Position numbers and translations under genes: made by a program. Of a stretch of DNA of 64,000 nt, positions 35,640 to 44,422 are shown one piece after another. The stretch lies in the NCBI GenBank assembly GCA_003010405.1, contig PJLO01000010.1:1-64000 (forward strand). The letters are read 5' to 3'. Under the pieces are notes generated by a model, which was not told where the DNA came from, searched no databases, and worked only from the letters and a program-made list of their open reading frames with translations. Position 1 is the stretch's first letter, and each line of letters begins with the position of its first letter. This DNA comes from Acidobacteriota bacterium (GTDB lineage Bacteria; Acidobacteriota; Terriglobia; Terriglobales; Acidobacteriaceae).

Positions 35640-37298
35640 TCAGGATGCCCAGTTTCGACGGACAAAGAAGGTACGCGGCTCATAAGTGACACCGTGCGCC
35701 AGGCGTTTGTCTTCGCGCTTGGAAGTCCAAAGAAGCAACGGGCCTGCTACGTGAGCCCAGAGCATGGAGCTCAGTCCAAATTCATCTCTAATCTGACACC
35801 GGAGCCGACGGATCTTTCCTGCCACAGCCGCGTTGACAGGCGTGAAACGTTTCTCCATCGCCCAAAGCGCAGCCGAATAGGTGCTCCTGAGCGATTTTGT
35901 CTCCCAGGCAAAGCGGGCGCGGACACGTGGATCGGGATGATTCTTGTGACGAAGCCATCCACTAAACGTGGTTTCGCAGATACGGAAGATACTCGGGCCA
36001 TTCTGCTCAAAATCGTGCTGGAAAGCCCAATCGAGAAATTCCTTTGACTGATCGCGGGATATAGCGCCCTGATTGAAGTTGAATTTGAACTGGCCATGAA
36101 TATCGGCTAGATCGATTCCTTCAAGCATGCGTCCCTCTGCCGTCATTTGCGCATGGAGCGGAGTCCCTGGTATCGGCGTGTAGAGCATGAACTGATGGAA
36201 GTCCGTACGATGTGAAACAGCGTAGTCGATTTCGGCGCGAATGTTCTCCGGCGTATGATGCTCCAGACCAACGATCGTCGATCCCAGAAGCTTGATGCCG
36301 TTCTGTCGAAGGGCTTCGGTGATGCGAAGCGTGTCTGCATCCTTCAGCTTCTCGTAACCGGATTTAGGCGATTCGAGTCCCATCCAGATCCATGAAACCC
36401 CGAGTTGCACGAGTTCATCAATCGTGTACTTGCGGATGGCATTCATGGACGAAAACACATACAGCACCCACGCCTTGTTGTTCTTCTTCATTAGCTCGAG
36501 CAGTTGCAAAGCCCGCGGACGGTTGAGCAGGAAATTCTCGTCCATGATGAAGAAGGAACGAACGCCTAACTCCCGTTCGGCATTAAGCATCTGCTGGAAG
36601 ATTTCATCTCCAGTGTGAAAGAACTCGGTCCATTTGCCCTTTCCTCCGAAGAAAGCAGAGGTGGTGCAGAAGTTGCATCCCATGGGGCAGCCTACGGAAG
36701 GAATGATGGTGGCGGCAGTATCATCGCCCTTCTCTTCCATCTTCATTCCCATCACGCGCATGTCGAAAGCAGAGAGCAAGGCAGGGTGCACAATCGGGCG
36801 ATTGGGATCTTCGCCAAGATATTCGCGCATCCAGCGGATGCCTTCGCCCTTTACCACGTGGTCGGCATCCACCATTTGCTGCAGGCCGGGTATGGAAGCC
36901 ACGTGGCCCCCAACGACAATCGTGGCCTTGGGCTGGATGCTACGAATTCGCTTGCACATCTCACGAACCTTGCCGACATTGGCGATGATCGAAGAGATGC
37001 CAACGATGTCGTATTCATTGTCGCGCAGCTCCTGTTCGAAGCGCGGCAGCGTCGGGAAATCCAGTAATGCACAAGGAGCGGAGATGTTGTGCTGAATCAA
37101 CAGAATTCCCCAGGAGCGGTGGAACATGCGCAGAGAGTATGATCCCTGCGCGCGCGTAACCTGATTGTGATACAGCTCCATGGGATTGATCGCGCGCGAA
37201 CCGTAGTCATCGTCCTGCGCATATGGGCCGAAAACACCGGTCAAAAGAACGCGAGCCTGAGTCCCCTTCGGGTGGGTAGGCGATTGCACTTGCACCAT
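35640..37298 (-). CDS. B12-binding radical SAM protein
   Basis: This 552-aa protein has a cobalamin-binding-type Rossmann domain at about 15-165 (NEYDIVGISSIIANVGKVREM, ATIVVGGHVASIPGLQ), then a radical SAM barrel. The iron-sulfur motif is GCPMGCNFC, with Cys204, Cys208 and Cys211 (C-x3-C-x2-C). Downstream come FFIMDENFLLNRPRALQLLE, SWIWMGLESP and QFMLYTPIPGTPL, typical of the B12-radical SAM group that includes HpnP, BchE-like and lipid-modifying enzymes. The C-terminal 120 residues are basic and Trp-rich. The reaction is unknown. A lipid substrate is one possibility, given acidobacterial membrane-spanning lipids. It is a single gene. Confidence 0.88.
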   Translation of the reverse strand: MVQVQSPTHPKGTQARVLLTGVFGPYAQDDDYGSRAINPMELYHNQVTRAQGSYSLRMFHRSWGILLIQHNISAPCALLDFPTLPRFEQELRDNEYDIVGISSIIANVGKVREMCKRIRSIQPKATIVVGGHVASIPGLQQMVDADHVVKGEGIRWMREYLGEDPNRPIVHPALLSAFDMRVMGMKMEEKGDDTAATIIPSVGCPMGCNFCTTSAFFGGKGKWTEFFHTGDEIFQQMLNAERELGVRSFFIMDENFLLNRPRALQLLELMKKNNKAWVLYVFSSMNAIRKYTIDELVQLGVSWIWMGLESPKSGYEKLKDADTLRITEALRQNGIKLLGSTIVGLEHHTPENIRAEIDYAVSHRTDFHQFMLYTPIPGTPLHAQMTAEGRMLEGIDLADIHGQFKFNFNQGAISRDQSKEFLDWAFQHDFEQNGPSIFRICETTFSGWLRHKNHPDPRVRARFAWETKSLRSTYSAALWAMEKRFTPVNAAVAGKIRRLRCQIRDEFGLSSMLWAHVAGPLLLWTSKREDKRLAHGVTYEPRTFFVRRNWAS

Positions 37299-37465
37299 TA
37301 ATAATCTCCTGAGTCTGACACTACGAGGCTCGAGCGGGGAAGGCTGTGACAGTACTGAATTATTACCGGGCTGGTACGGAAATATTACAGACGCTTCACA
37401 ACCTGCATCAGCCCTGACTTTTTTCCCTTAGGCTGATCGCCGATTCGAGCGTTTATAATGCGTCT

Positions 37466-38776
37466 GTGAAAAAAGCTCTCTTCGTCATAATCGTTCTCAT
37501 CATCGTCGCGTTGCTGGTCGGCTTTAAAGTTGCGTTCTCAGCGGCGCCTGTTGTGGACTTGCCGTCTCCAGTAGCCACGCTCGGCCGGGCCACTCCCATC
37601 ACTGTCCATGTGCACGACACCCATGGTGTTCGTAAGGTCACAGCCTCTATAGAGCAAAATGGCGTCAAGTACCCCGCCTGGGAATTCGCGCAACCTTCGC
37701 GCGCGGCCGATGGAACATGGAACTTCACGGCCGGCACAGGCTCTATGCCGCAGCTCAAGGACGGCAAAGCAAAACTGATCGTCGAAGCCGTTTCCAACGG
37801 CTTTTCCAGAAAGGCAACCCGGATTGAGCACGACGTGATGGTAGTTACCCAGCCGCCAACCGTCAGCGTTGACTCGGACCAGCACTATCTTTACCTGGGC
37901 ATGGCCGATCTGGCCACTTTTAATGTGTCAGGTAACTTTACTACAGCAGGCGTGCGTGTCGGCGATCAAAGCTTCCGCGCCTGGCCCATGCCCGGCGGCA
38001 AACCCGGTTTCTTCTCGCTCTTCGCTTTTTCCTGGAATATGCCCCTCGAAACGGTCCCGGTGGTTTTCGCCTCGAACGGAGCCGGAAACGATGTGACCAG
38101 TCCCATCGCAGTCCAGTTTCCCAAGAAGGAGCAACCGAAGTACACCGCGCACGATCTGAAACTGGACGACCGCTTCATTCAAAAGGTGGTCGGAGAACTC
38201 GACCCGAATGGCTCGGGTGACCCCGTCGCGCGATTCTTAAAGATCAACAATGATATGCGGCGTGCCAATAACAAGACCCTTTCGGACCTCCGCTTTAAGA
38301 CCGCGGACAAATTCTTATGGTCGCAGCCATTCCAGAGGCAGTCTCGTTCGCAATCTGAAGCTTCATTCGCCGACCTGCGCAGCTATATGTATCAGGGCAA
38401 GAAGATCGATCAGCAGGTGCACCTGGGCTTGGATCTCGCTGTCACGCAGCATGTGGGCGTGGAAGCTTCCAATGACGGCCGCGTGGTCTATGCCGCTCCG
38501 CTGGGCATTTATGGCAATTGCATTGTCGTAGACCACGGTTACGGTCTCCAGACAATCTATGGCCACCTCAGCCGGATCGACGTACACGAAGGCGATATGG
38601 TGAAGCGAGGCCAGATCATGGGAGCCAGCGGTATGACCGGCATGGCTGGAGGCGACCACATCCACTTCAGCATGCAACTGGATGGCGTCCAGATCAACCC
38701 CAACGAGTGGTTTGACAGCCACTGGATCAAGGATCACGTCGCCAAACGCGTAGAACTGCCCGGCTTCAATAACTAA
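37466..38776 (+). CDS. Membrane-anchored M23 metallopeptidase
   Basis: This 436-aa protein starts at GTG 37466 with an N-terminal anchor (KKALFVIIVLIIVALLVGF). An Ig-like beta region (about 30-220) precedes the LytM/M23 domain. Zinc ligands are visible: His319 and Asp323 in HLGLDLA, and His400 in GDHIHFSM, with His367 (YGHLS) and His398 completing the active site. It should cut peptidoglycan cross-bridges in the periplasm. TATAAT (37454-37459) lies 6 nt before the GTG and no Shine-Dalgarno site is visible. Confidence 0.93.
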   Translation: MKKALFVIIVLIIVALLVGFKVAFSAAPVVDLPSPVATLGRATPITVHVHDTHGVRKVTASIEQNGVKYPAWEFAQPSRAADGTWNFTAGTGSMPQLKDGKAKLIVEAVSNGFSRKATRIEHDVMVVTQPPTVSVDSDQHYLYLGMADLATFNVSGNFTTAGVRVGDQSFRAWPMPGGKPGFFSLFAFSWNMPLETVPVVFASNGAGNDVTSPIAVQFPKKEQPKYTAHDLKLDDRFIQKVVGELDPNGSGDPVARFLKINNDMRRANNKTLSDLRFKTADKFLWSQPFQRQSRSQSEASFADLRSYMYQGKKIDQQVHLGLDLAVTQHVGVEASNDGRVVYAAPLGIYGNCIVVDHGYGLQTIYGHLSRIDVHEGDMVKRGQIMGASGMTGMAGGDHIHFSMQLDGVQINPNEWFDSHWIKDHVAKRVELPGFNN

Positions 38777-38791
38777 CCTGTGAAAAACGCG

Positions 38792-38827
38792 GCCCGATCA
38801 TGCTGAGTCGACTCAGCATGATCGGGC
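38792..38827 (+). terminator. Perfect 36-bp palindrome, likely terminator
   Basis: The two 18-base halves (from GCCCGATCATGCTGAGTC) are exact complements with no spacer, 15 bp past the M23 stop, followed by ATTTTGC. Such a long perfect stem is more than a terminator needs. Confidence 0.6.
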
Positions 38828-38840
38828 ATTTTGCTGGTTC

Positions 38841-38950
38841 AAGCTCCAAGGGGCAATGGAGCCGGGTGCCCCACCTTCGCCGCTGCTTTTGCGGCTAAGG
38901 TGGGAAGCAGTGAGCATTCTGCAGGCCTAAGCTCCAAGAATCAATGGAGC
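38841..38950. repeat. REP-like intergenic repeat cluster
   Basis: A 22-bp direct repeat (38841-38862 and 38929-38950) differs at three positions; each copy contains GCTCCA...TGGAGC arms. Between them an imperfect hairpin pairs 38870-38883 with 38891-38904 (13 of 14 bases) around a TGCTTTT loop. The unit lies between two convergent genes. From memory, similar GGTGCCCCACC-type hairpins are dispersed in acidobacterial genomes; I cannot verify that here. Confidence 0.5.
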
Positions 38951-38979
38951 GGTAAACTCTCTGAACTTCGCTCAGCCGT

Positions 38980-39723
38980 CTAAACTTCCACGTGGAATAG
39001 AAGATCCAGCACAAACAGCATGGCAACACCGACGAAGAGCAGCAGCGGCATGCGAATACCCTTCTCTCGGTTGACTTCGGGAACAATGTCCGACGCTGCC
39101 ACGTAAATGGTGACTCCCGCAGAAATCGGCAGACCGACCGCGACACCCTGACGAATCATCACCATCGTGAGTACTCCCGCCACTGTTCCAATCGCGAGCA
39201 CGACCGACGCGGCGAAAGATTTCAGCGCACTGCGTCCGCTCGCCAGCATCACCGAGGAGATGGTGAAGCCCTCCGGAACCTTGTGCAGGAATATGGCAAT
39301 AAAGACCATCCATCCCAGCCAGTTGGAGACAATGAAGCCGGACGCAATCGCAATGCCGTCAAAAAAGGCATGAATGACGAGCCCCATCAGCACTGTCGTG
39401 CTCTTATGATGATCCACAAACTCGTCTTTGTGAGTTTCCTCGCCAAAATGGAAATGGCCGGAGATCACGTGTTCGAAGAAATGAATGATCAGATAACCGA
39501 GCAGCACAAGGAATCCGGCGCGCCCACCATTGCCGCCCTCGATGCTGACGCTGGCCGGCACCATCTCCGTAATTGCGGTGGCCAGCATGAACCCCGCGCC
39601 CAAGGCCATGAAGTACTTCAAATAGCGTTGTTCCCACTCGCGATGAATAAGCAGGGCACCGCCGATAGTGTTCGCGGCGCCTGCGGTAATGCCTAGAAGA
39701 ATGCTGACAGTAGTCGCGTTCAT
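38980..39723 (-). CDS. ZIP-family divalent metal transporter
   Basis: This 247-aa inner-membrane protein has about eight TM segments. The metal path is visible in TM4 (GLVIHAFFDGIAIASGF) and TM5 (AIFLHKVPEGFTISS), the canonical ZIP H-x3-D and H-x3-E motifs. A His-rich loop (HVISGHFHFGEETH, then DHHKS) precedes TM4 and may bind zinc or iron. It takes up Zn, Fe or Mn, and which one cannot be told. It follows the YchF-like gene by 3 bp. Confidence 0.92.
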   Translation of the reverse strand: MNATTVSILLGITAGAANTIGGALLIHREWEQRYLKYFMALGAGFMLATAITEMVPASVSIEGGNGGRAGFLVLLGYLIIHFFEHVISGHFHFGEETHKDEFVDHHKSTTVLMGLVIHAFFDGIAIASGFIVSNWLGWMVFIAIFLHKVPEGFTISSVMLASGRSALKSFAASVVLAIGTVAGVLTMVMIRQGVAVGLPISAGVTIYVAASDIVPEVNREKGIRMPLLLFVGVAMLFVLDLLFHVEV

Positions 39724-39726
39724 CGC

Positions 39727-40809
39727 CTAGCCGCTGTGCCTGATGTGAAGAATATCGCCATCCTGCACGATGTATTCCTTGCCTTCGAGTCTCAGCTTGC
39801 CGGCCGCGCGCGCGGCGGCCTCCGAGCCCAGTTCGAGCAAGGTATCCCAGCGAATCGTTTCAGCGCGAATGAAATGCTTCTGCAAGTCGGTGTGAATCGC
39901 CCCGGCGGCGTCCTGTGCGCGCGTGTGCTTTTCAATGGTCCAGGCGCGACACTCGTCCTCACCCACGGTGAAGAACGAAATCAGGCCGAGCAGTTCGTAG
40001 CTCTTCCGAATCAGGCGCGAAAGTCCGCTCTCGGTCAGCCCATAGCTCCCCAGAAATTCAGCGGCTTCCTCGTCACTCATATCTGCCAGTTCCGCTTCCA
40101 CTTTGCCGCAGATGGCGCTGACGCCGGTATTCGGCTTGCCGGCATACGCAGTGAGTCCGTACTTTTCAACTGCAGCTTCCAGATCTGTCCCGAGTGTTGC
40201 GCTCTCGCTGATGTTGAGGACGTAAAGAATTGGCTTCTCGGAGAGGAACATGAATCCGCGAACGATCTTCTTTTCCTCTTTCGTCATCTCCATCTCGCGC
40301 AGAGGTTTTTCCGTTTCGAGAAAAGCTTTGGCGCGGTGCAGGAGCTCGTTTTCTTTTTCCAGCTCAGGAGTCTTGCGCTTGAGCAGATCCTTCTTCATGC
40401 GCTCCAGGCGAGCTTCCACCTGTCCCAGGTCGCTGACCATCAGATCGAACTCGACATTGGAGATATCGCGGATCGGATCGATCGAGCCAACGTGGGCAAT
40501 CGATTCGTCCTCGAAGACACGCACCACGTGGACCAGCTCATCCACACCGCGCAGACTCGCCAGATAGGCGCTCTCCTTAAGAGCCTCCTGCCCAATCGCG
40601 CCCATATCGGCGAACTCCACCTGGGCATGAATCAATTTGCGCGGATTACACTGAGCGGCAAGCCGGTCCAGACGGGTGTCCGGCACCGTGGCAATACCGA
40701 TGTGGGCCTCGCGCGGGTTGGCGCTGCGGTGGGAGATATCCGCACGAGTAAGTATCTTGAACAGGGAGGTCTTGCCCACCTGGGGCAGGCCGATGATTCC
40801 AGTTTTCAT
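39727..40809 (-). CDS. ychF: YchF-type P-loop GTPase/ATPase with altered switch motif
   Basis: This 360-aa Obg-superfamily protein has the P loop GLPQVGKTSLFKILT at residues 7-21, a coiled-coil insert at about 125-175, the YchF-type LNISES in place of NKxD, and a C-terminal TGS domain (LISFFTVGEDECRAWTI, GKEYIVQDGDILHIRHSG). YchF proteins normally have NVGKST and a DIAGLVxGAxxGxGLG switch II. Here those read QVGKTS and DMGAIGQEALKES, a clear departure. Ribosome- or stress-related roles are known for YchF. This copy may be a diverged paralog. It is next to the ZIP gene. Confidence 0.85.
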   Translation of the reverse strand: MKTGIIGLPQVGKTSLFKILTRADISHRSANPREAHIGIATVPDTRLDRLAAQCNPRKLIHAQVEFADMGAIGQEALKESAYLASLRGVDELVHVVRVFEDESIAHVGSIDPIRDISNVEFDLMVSDLGQVEARLERMKKDLLKRKTPELEKENELLHRAKAFLETEKPLREMEMTKEEKKIVRGFMFLSEKPILYVLNISESATLGTDLEAAVEKYGLTAYAGKPNTGVSAICGKVEAELADMSDEEAAEFLGSYGLTESGLSRLIRKSYELLGLISFFTVGEDECRAWTIEKHTRAQDAAGAIHTDLQKHFIRAETIRWDTLLELGSEAAARAAGKLRLEGKEYIVQDGDILHIRHSG

Positions 40810-40991
40810 ATATTGATCTTTATCGATTCCGTTTACGGTTCACGCCCGACAGGGCCTCAGAAGCTTGCAGCTCGAATGAACGCGTTCCCTTCCATCATAA
40901 ACGACGGGAGAGGTCGAAGCGCTCAAGGCAGCAACTAAGAGATAGCGAACGGCAGATAAGTCGTAATAGCTGCAATCCGAGCGGCTGATCT

Positions 40992-41444
40992 TCAAGCTGA
41001 GACGCTACAAGCGTCGGTAACTTCAGTGACTTCAGCTTTATCAAGCAGAAACATGGTTGCATCAGCCTCCGCCAGCAGTGTACTTTCCGGCCCATCAACG
41101 CGAATTTCCGAGTGCAGGTCAAACAGACGCCGCCGCTGCTTGACAACCCATGCCTTCACAATCAGTTTTGTCCCGACCGAAATCGGTTTATGAAATCGCG
41201 TTTCCGCACGAGCGGTCACGGCGTGCAGATCCTGAAAATAAAGTGAATAGCCGAAAGCTTCATCCATCAGCGCGAAGGTAACACCGCCATGCAAGATTCC
41301 ATTCCACCCCGCATGCTCAGCCCGAGCCGTATAGCGCCCCTGACTCCCTTGAGTGCCATCCGGGCTGAATGGCACTTGCAGCCCAAGTGGATTATCCGCA
41401 CCACACACATAACAATTGGAATTCTTGCTTACATCCAATGACAT
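40992..41444 (-). CDS. PaaI-like hotdog thioesterase
   Basis: This 150-aa hotdog-fold protein has the PaaI/YigI pattern: NPLGLQVPFSPDG, then GWNGILHGGVTFALMDEAFGY with the catalytic Asp, and TRFHKPISVGTKLIVKAWVV. An N-terminal NCYVCGADNP adds two cysteines (C-x2-C). It should hydrolyse acyl-CoA thioesters in the cytoplasm; the substrate is unknown. It is a single gene. Confidence 0.88.
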   Translation of the reverse strand: MSLDVSKNSNCYVCGADNPLGLQVPFSPDGTQGSQGRYTARAEHAGWNGILHGGVTFALMDEAFGYSLYFQDLHAVTARAETRFHKPISVGTKLIVKAWVVKQRRRLFDLHSEIRVDGPESTLLAEADATMFLLDKAEVTEVTDACSVSA

Positions 41445-41553
41445 TTTCTCTCCAGCACAATAGACGGTCGCTCACAGCCAAATGACGACGAGAGCGACTT
41501 TAAAAAACGCAAAAACGACAGAACTTTGCCTCCTGAAAACTGAAGCAGAAAAC

Positions 41554-42510
41554 CTAAACTGGCACCGGCACGCTGTCCGCCACTTCGCGAAGAATCTGCT
41601 CGGATTGCTCCGCGCGCTTAAGAGTCGAGGTATATCGGGCGTTGATGACAAGGCGATGCGCAAACGTCGGCACGATCAATTTCTTAAAATCATCAGGAAT
41701 GCAGAAATTGCGGCCCTCAAGAAAAGCCATCGCCTGGGCCGCGTGATAAAGCATCAGAGAACCGCGCGGAGAGACTCCCAGCGACAGCTGCTCGTGATGA
41801 CGGGTACGCTCCACAATCGCCAATCCGTAATCGATAAGCGCGTCTTCCACGCGCACGTTGGAAACCTCGTTTTGCAGCGCGATCACATCCTCGGCGGAGA
41901 GCACTGGCTGCAACTCTTCCAGGCGCGCCGCGCCAGCTTTCCCAAGCAAAATCTCCCGTTCGCTGCGTCCCTCTGGATAGCCCATGCGGGCGCGAATCAG
42001 AAAGCGATCCAGCTGCGACTCAGGCAGAGGATAAGTCCCGTGGTGCTCCACTGGATTCTGTGTGGCGATGACCAAAAATGGATTGGGCAGCCCGTGCGAA
42101 TGCCCATCCACCGTCACCTGGCGTTCGTTCATCGCCTCCAGCAACGCGGATTGCGTCTTGGGTGTCGTGCGGTTGATCTCGTCCGCAAGCAGAATGTTGG
42201 TAAAAACAGGGCCGCGTTTGAATTCGAAACGTTCCTCGGAAATTGAATAGACAGAAATCCCGAGAACATCGCTGGGCAGCATGTCGCTAGTAAACTGCAC
42301 CCGCCGGAAATCGCAGCTAATAGCGCAAGCCAAGGCACGGGCAAGCGTAGTCTTGCCTACGCCCGGAACGCCTTCGATCAGCAGGTGCCCACGGGCGAGA
42401 ATCGCCACCAGGGCCAGTCGAACAACTTCGTCTTTGCCGCGGATAATGGACCGCAACGCGCATTCCAACTCGGCAGCGCGTTGCAAATTTGAAATGGATG
42501 CTTGCGACAT
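41554..42510 (-). CDS. MoxR-family AAA ATPase
   Basis: This 318-aa AAA+ chaperone has ATG 42510 as the preferred start (MSQASISNLQRAAELE). Walker A is GVPGVGKTTLARALA, Walker B is NILLADEINRTTPKTQSALLEAMNE, and the sensor region is VIATQNPVEHHGTYPLPESQLDRF. MoxR proteins usually sit with DUF58 and von Willebrand-type genes and help assemble metal or membrane complexes. None of those partners is in the window, and htpX is upstream by 35 bp. Confidence 0.93.
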   Translation of the reverse strand: MSQASISNLQRAAELECALRSIIRGKDEVVRLALVAILARGHLLIEGVPGVGKTTLARALACAISCDFRRVQFTSDMLPSDVLGISVYSISEERFEFKRGPVFTNILLADEINRTTPKTQSALLEAMNERQVTVDGHSHGLPNPFLVIATQNPVEHHGTYPLPESQLDRFLIRARMGYPEGRSEREILLGKAGAARLEELQPVLSAEDVIALQNEVSNVRVEDALIDYGLAIVERTRHHEQLSLGVSPRGSLMLYHAAQAMAFLEGRNFCIPDDFKKLIVPTFAHRLVINARYTSTLKRAEQSEQILREVADSVPVPV

Positions 42511-42545
42511 TGGCCTGCTTGTCTCTCTATACTCCAAAGGGCAAA

Positions 42546-43409
42546 TCAGTAACTGCCCGGATGCATCCCCATAAGCCGTGCAATGCGCTCAGCCGTAGGC
42601 GGATGCGTAGAGAAAAGGTTGCCAAAGCTCATGCCGCTAAGCAGAGGCTTAATGATGTACATATGCGCTGTAGCAGGCGAAACCTGCATCGGAATCCGAC
42701 GCGCATAACTCTCGATCTTGCTCAGCGCACTGGCCAATGCGCCGGGATTACCCGTAAAGCGCGCTCCGGTGGCATCTGCCTGATATTCGCGCGAGCGCGA
42801 AACGGCCATCTGTATGAGCATTGCGGCAATCGGAGCAAGGATCATCATGGCCAGCGCTCCGAATGCACCGCCACCGCCTTCGCGATCCCGATCCCGCCCG
42901 CCTCCACCGAACATTGCAGCGTATCCGGCCATGCGCGCCAGAATCGTAACTGCGCCTGCAAAGGTTGCGGCAATGGAGCTGATGAGAATATCGCGATTGC
43001 GAACGTGCCCCAACTCGTGCGCCAGCACTCCTTCCAATTCGTCGTCACTGAGCAGATCCAGAATCCCTCCGGTCACTGCAACCGAGGCATGATTCGGGTT
43101 CCGTCCAGTGGCAAATGCATTCGGCGAACCAGTCGGGATGACGTAGATTTTCGGCATCGGTAAGCCGCTCTTAGAACAAAGCCGCTCCACAATCTGGTAC
43201 ACGCGTGGCAGTTCTTCGCGCGAAACAGGGCGCGCCCCGCTCGACATTATCGCCAGCTTGTCGCTGAAGAAGTAGGAGAAGAAGTTCATTGCAGCCGCCA
43301 TGAAGAAGGCCATAACAGCGCCGTTGCGGCCTCCCAGCGCTTGTCCCACAAGCACCAGAAAGACGGTCATCACGGTCAGCAGGAATGCGGTCTTGATATT
43401 GTTTCCCAT
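42546..43409 (-). CDS. htpX: Membrane-bound zinc protease HtpX
   Basis: This 287-aa M48B protease has two N-terminal TM helices (about 8-45), the zinc motif [10 protein letters not shown] (His131, Glu132, His135), two more TM helices, and [17 protein letters not shown] with the third ligand. It degrades damaged membrane proteins under stress. The length is normal. It shares the strand with MoxR downstream and may be co-transcribed. Confidence 0.96.
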   Translation of the reverse strand: MGNNIKTAFLLTVMTVFLVLVGQALGGRNGAVMAFFMAAAMNFFSYFFSDKLAIMSSGARPVSREELPRVYQIVERLCSKSGLPMPKIYVIPTGSPNAFATGRNPNHASVAVTGGILDLLSDDELEGVLAHELGHVRNRDILISSIAATFAGAVTILARMAGYAAMFGGGGRDRDREGGGGAFGALAMMILAPIAAMLIQMAVSRSREYQADATGARFTGNPGALASALSKIESYARRIPMQVSPATAHMYIIKPLLSGMSFGNLFSTHPPTAERIARLMGMHPGSY

Positions 43410-43546
43410 AACCCACCCATGTAGATGCTAACTCAGAGCGCGAAGACTCGCCAATGCGACACGCGGCAGGCAACCCGGGATAAGCGGCGTTCTCCCAACC
43501 CCGAAATTGAGCCCGCTTATCAGAGTTCGCGGGCACGAACTCTTTC

Positions 43547-43903
43547 TCATTGGGACAGCAGATCCTGTACGACCTTTATCAATTCGTCGGGAGGGAAGGG
43601 TTTAAATCGGAAGATCACATTCAGCCCCTCATATTCGTCCTCGATCTCCGGCATGCCACTGAGTACCACGACTGGCAAAGAGGGCGCGAACACTCGCATT
43701 TCACGAACCAGGTCGGTCCCCGTGTGCCCGGACAGGTGATGATCTGTCACAACCACGCCGATCTTGTCTTTCATTGACCGGAGCAAGGCGAGCGCGCTCT
43801 CCGCATTGGTTGCAGTGTGTACAACCACCCCCGCTCCGTGCAGAATCGAATTCCTCACGCGAAGCTGCAGAGGATCGTCGTCAACAAGTAATACCTGAAG
43901 CAT
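43547..43903 (-). CDS. Single-domain response regulator receiver
   Basis: This 118-aa CheY-like receiver starts at ATG 43903; a GTG two codons upstream is an alternative. The acidic pocket is LVDDDP, the phospho-acceptor is Asp54 in VVTDHHLSG, and the Lys is in FRFKPFPPDE. No output domain is present, so it relays phosphate or binds a partner. It starts within a few bases of the DUF2934 gene stop, so the two are one unit. No kinase is nearby. Confidence 0.9.
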   Translation of the reverse strand: MLQVLLVDDDPLQLRVRNSILHGAGVVVHTATNAESALALLRSMKDKIGVVVTDHHLSGHTGTDLVREMRVFAPSLPVVVLSGMPEIEDEYEGLNVIFRFKPFPPDELIKVVQDLLSQ

Positions 43904-43909
43904 GGCCAC

Positions 43910-44209
43910 CTACGTCCTGTACTTAGATCGTACTTCCAACTCTGCGCGATGCCAGTCTTCCAAGTCTCTGCCATGCCCCGCGCCTCGCTCCACAAAGAAT
44001 TCGTAAGCACGAATACGAATCTCTTCGTGCAACTCGATGGGAGAATTTTGAGTTACACCCGGAAGAACGACTGAGGGTTTGGCGAGGGATACTGAGGCGG
44101 GTTTGAAGGCCTTCACGCCAGCAGTTTTCTTCGGAGCAGCTTTTTTCGCGGTCTTCTTTGCGTTGTTCTTTGCAGTGGATTCAACTGAAGGCGTTTTTGC
44201 TTTGGTCAT
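43910..44209 (-). CDS. DUF2934 protein with Lys/Ala-rich head
   Basis: This 99-aa protein starts at ATG 44209 with GGAGA six bases upstream. Residues 1-50 are rich in Lys, Ala and Thr (MTKAKTPSVESTAKNNAKKT), resembling histone-like tails. The C-terminal half is a DUF2934 domain: EEIRIRAYEFFVERGAG, then DLEDWHRAELEV. This domain is widespread in Acidobacteria and has no known function. It is co-transcribed with the receiver gene. Confidence 0.85.
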   Translation of the reverse strand: MTKAKTPSVESTAKNNAKKTAKKAAPKKTAGVKAFKPASVSLAKPSVVLPGVTQNSPIELHEEIRIRAYEFFVERGAGHGRDLEDWHRAELEVRSKYRT

Positions 44210-44372
44210 CTGCAATCTCCTGATTGTTCGATATTGCAAGAAACAGGCCTGCCATTGGTTCCACCATATGATAGCGCTTGTTCGCGGCATAGCAACTGCA
44301 GGGTGACCATCTGAATACTAGCTGCGCTCGCCTTATTCCAATGGTGCGCTTAATCGCATTTTGTTTGTGCAA

Positions 44373-44400
44373 TAAAAAAGCCTCGCATGCAGCAAGGCTT
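44373..44400 (-). terminator. Intrinsic terminator after the M48 protease gene
   Basis: On the minus strand AAGCCTTGC pairs with GCGAGGCTT (one mismatch) around TGCAT, followed by TTTTTTA (44378-44372). It lies 22 bp past the protease stop. Confidence 0.8.
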
Positions 44401-44422
44401 CTATGCTCTGATTTGAATCCTG

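Noticed and set aside
39736..40938. 400-codon open frame antisense to the YchF-like gene
   Set aside because: The opposite frame has clear YchF and TGS motifs. The antisense frame has none and no ribosome-binding site worth noting.
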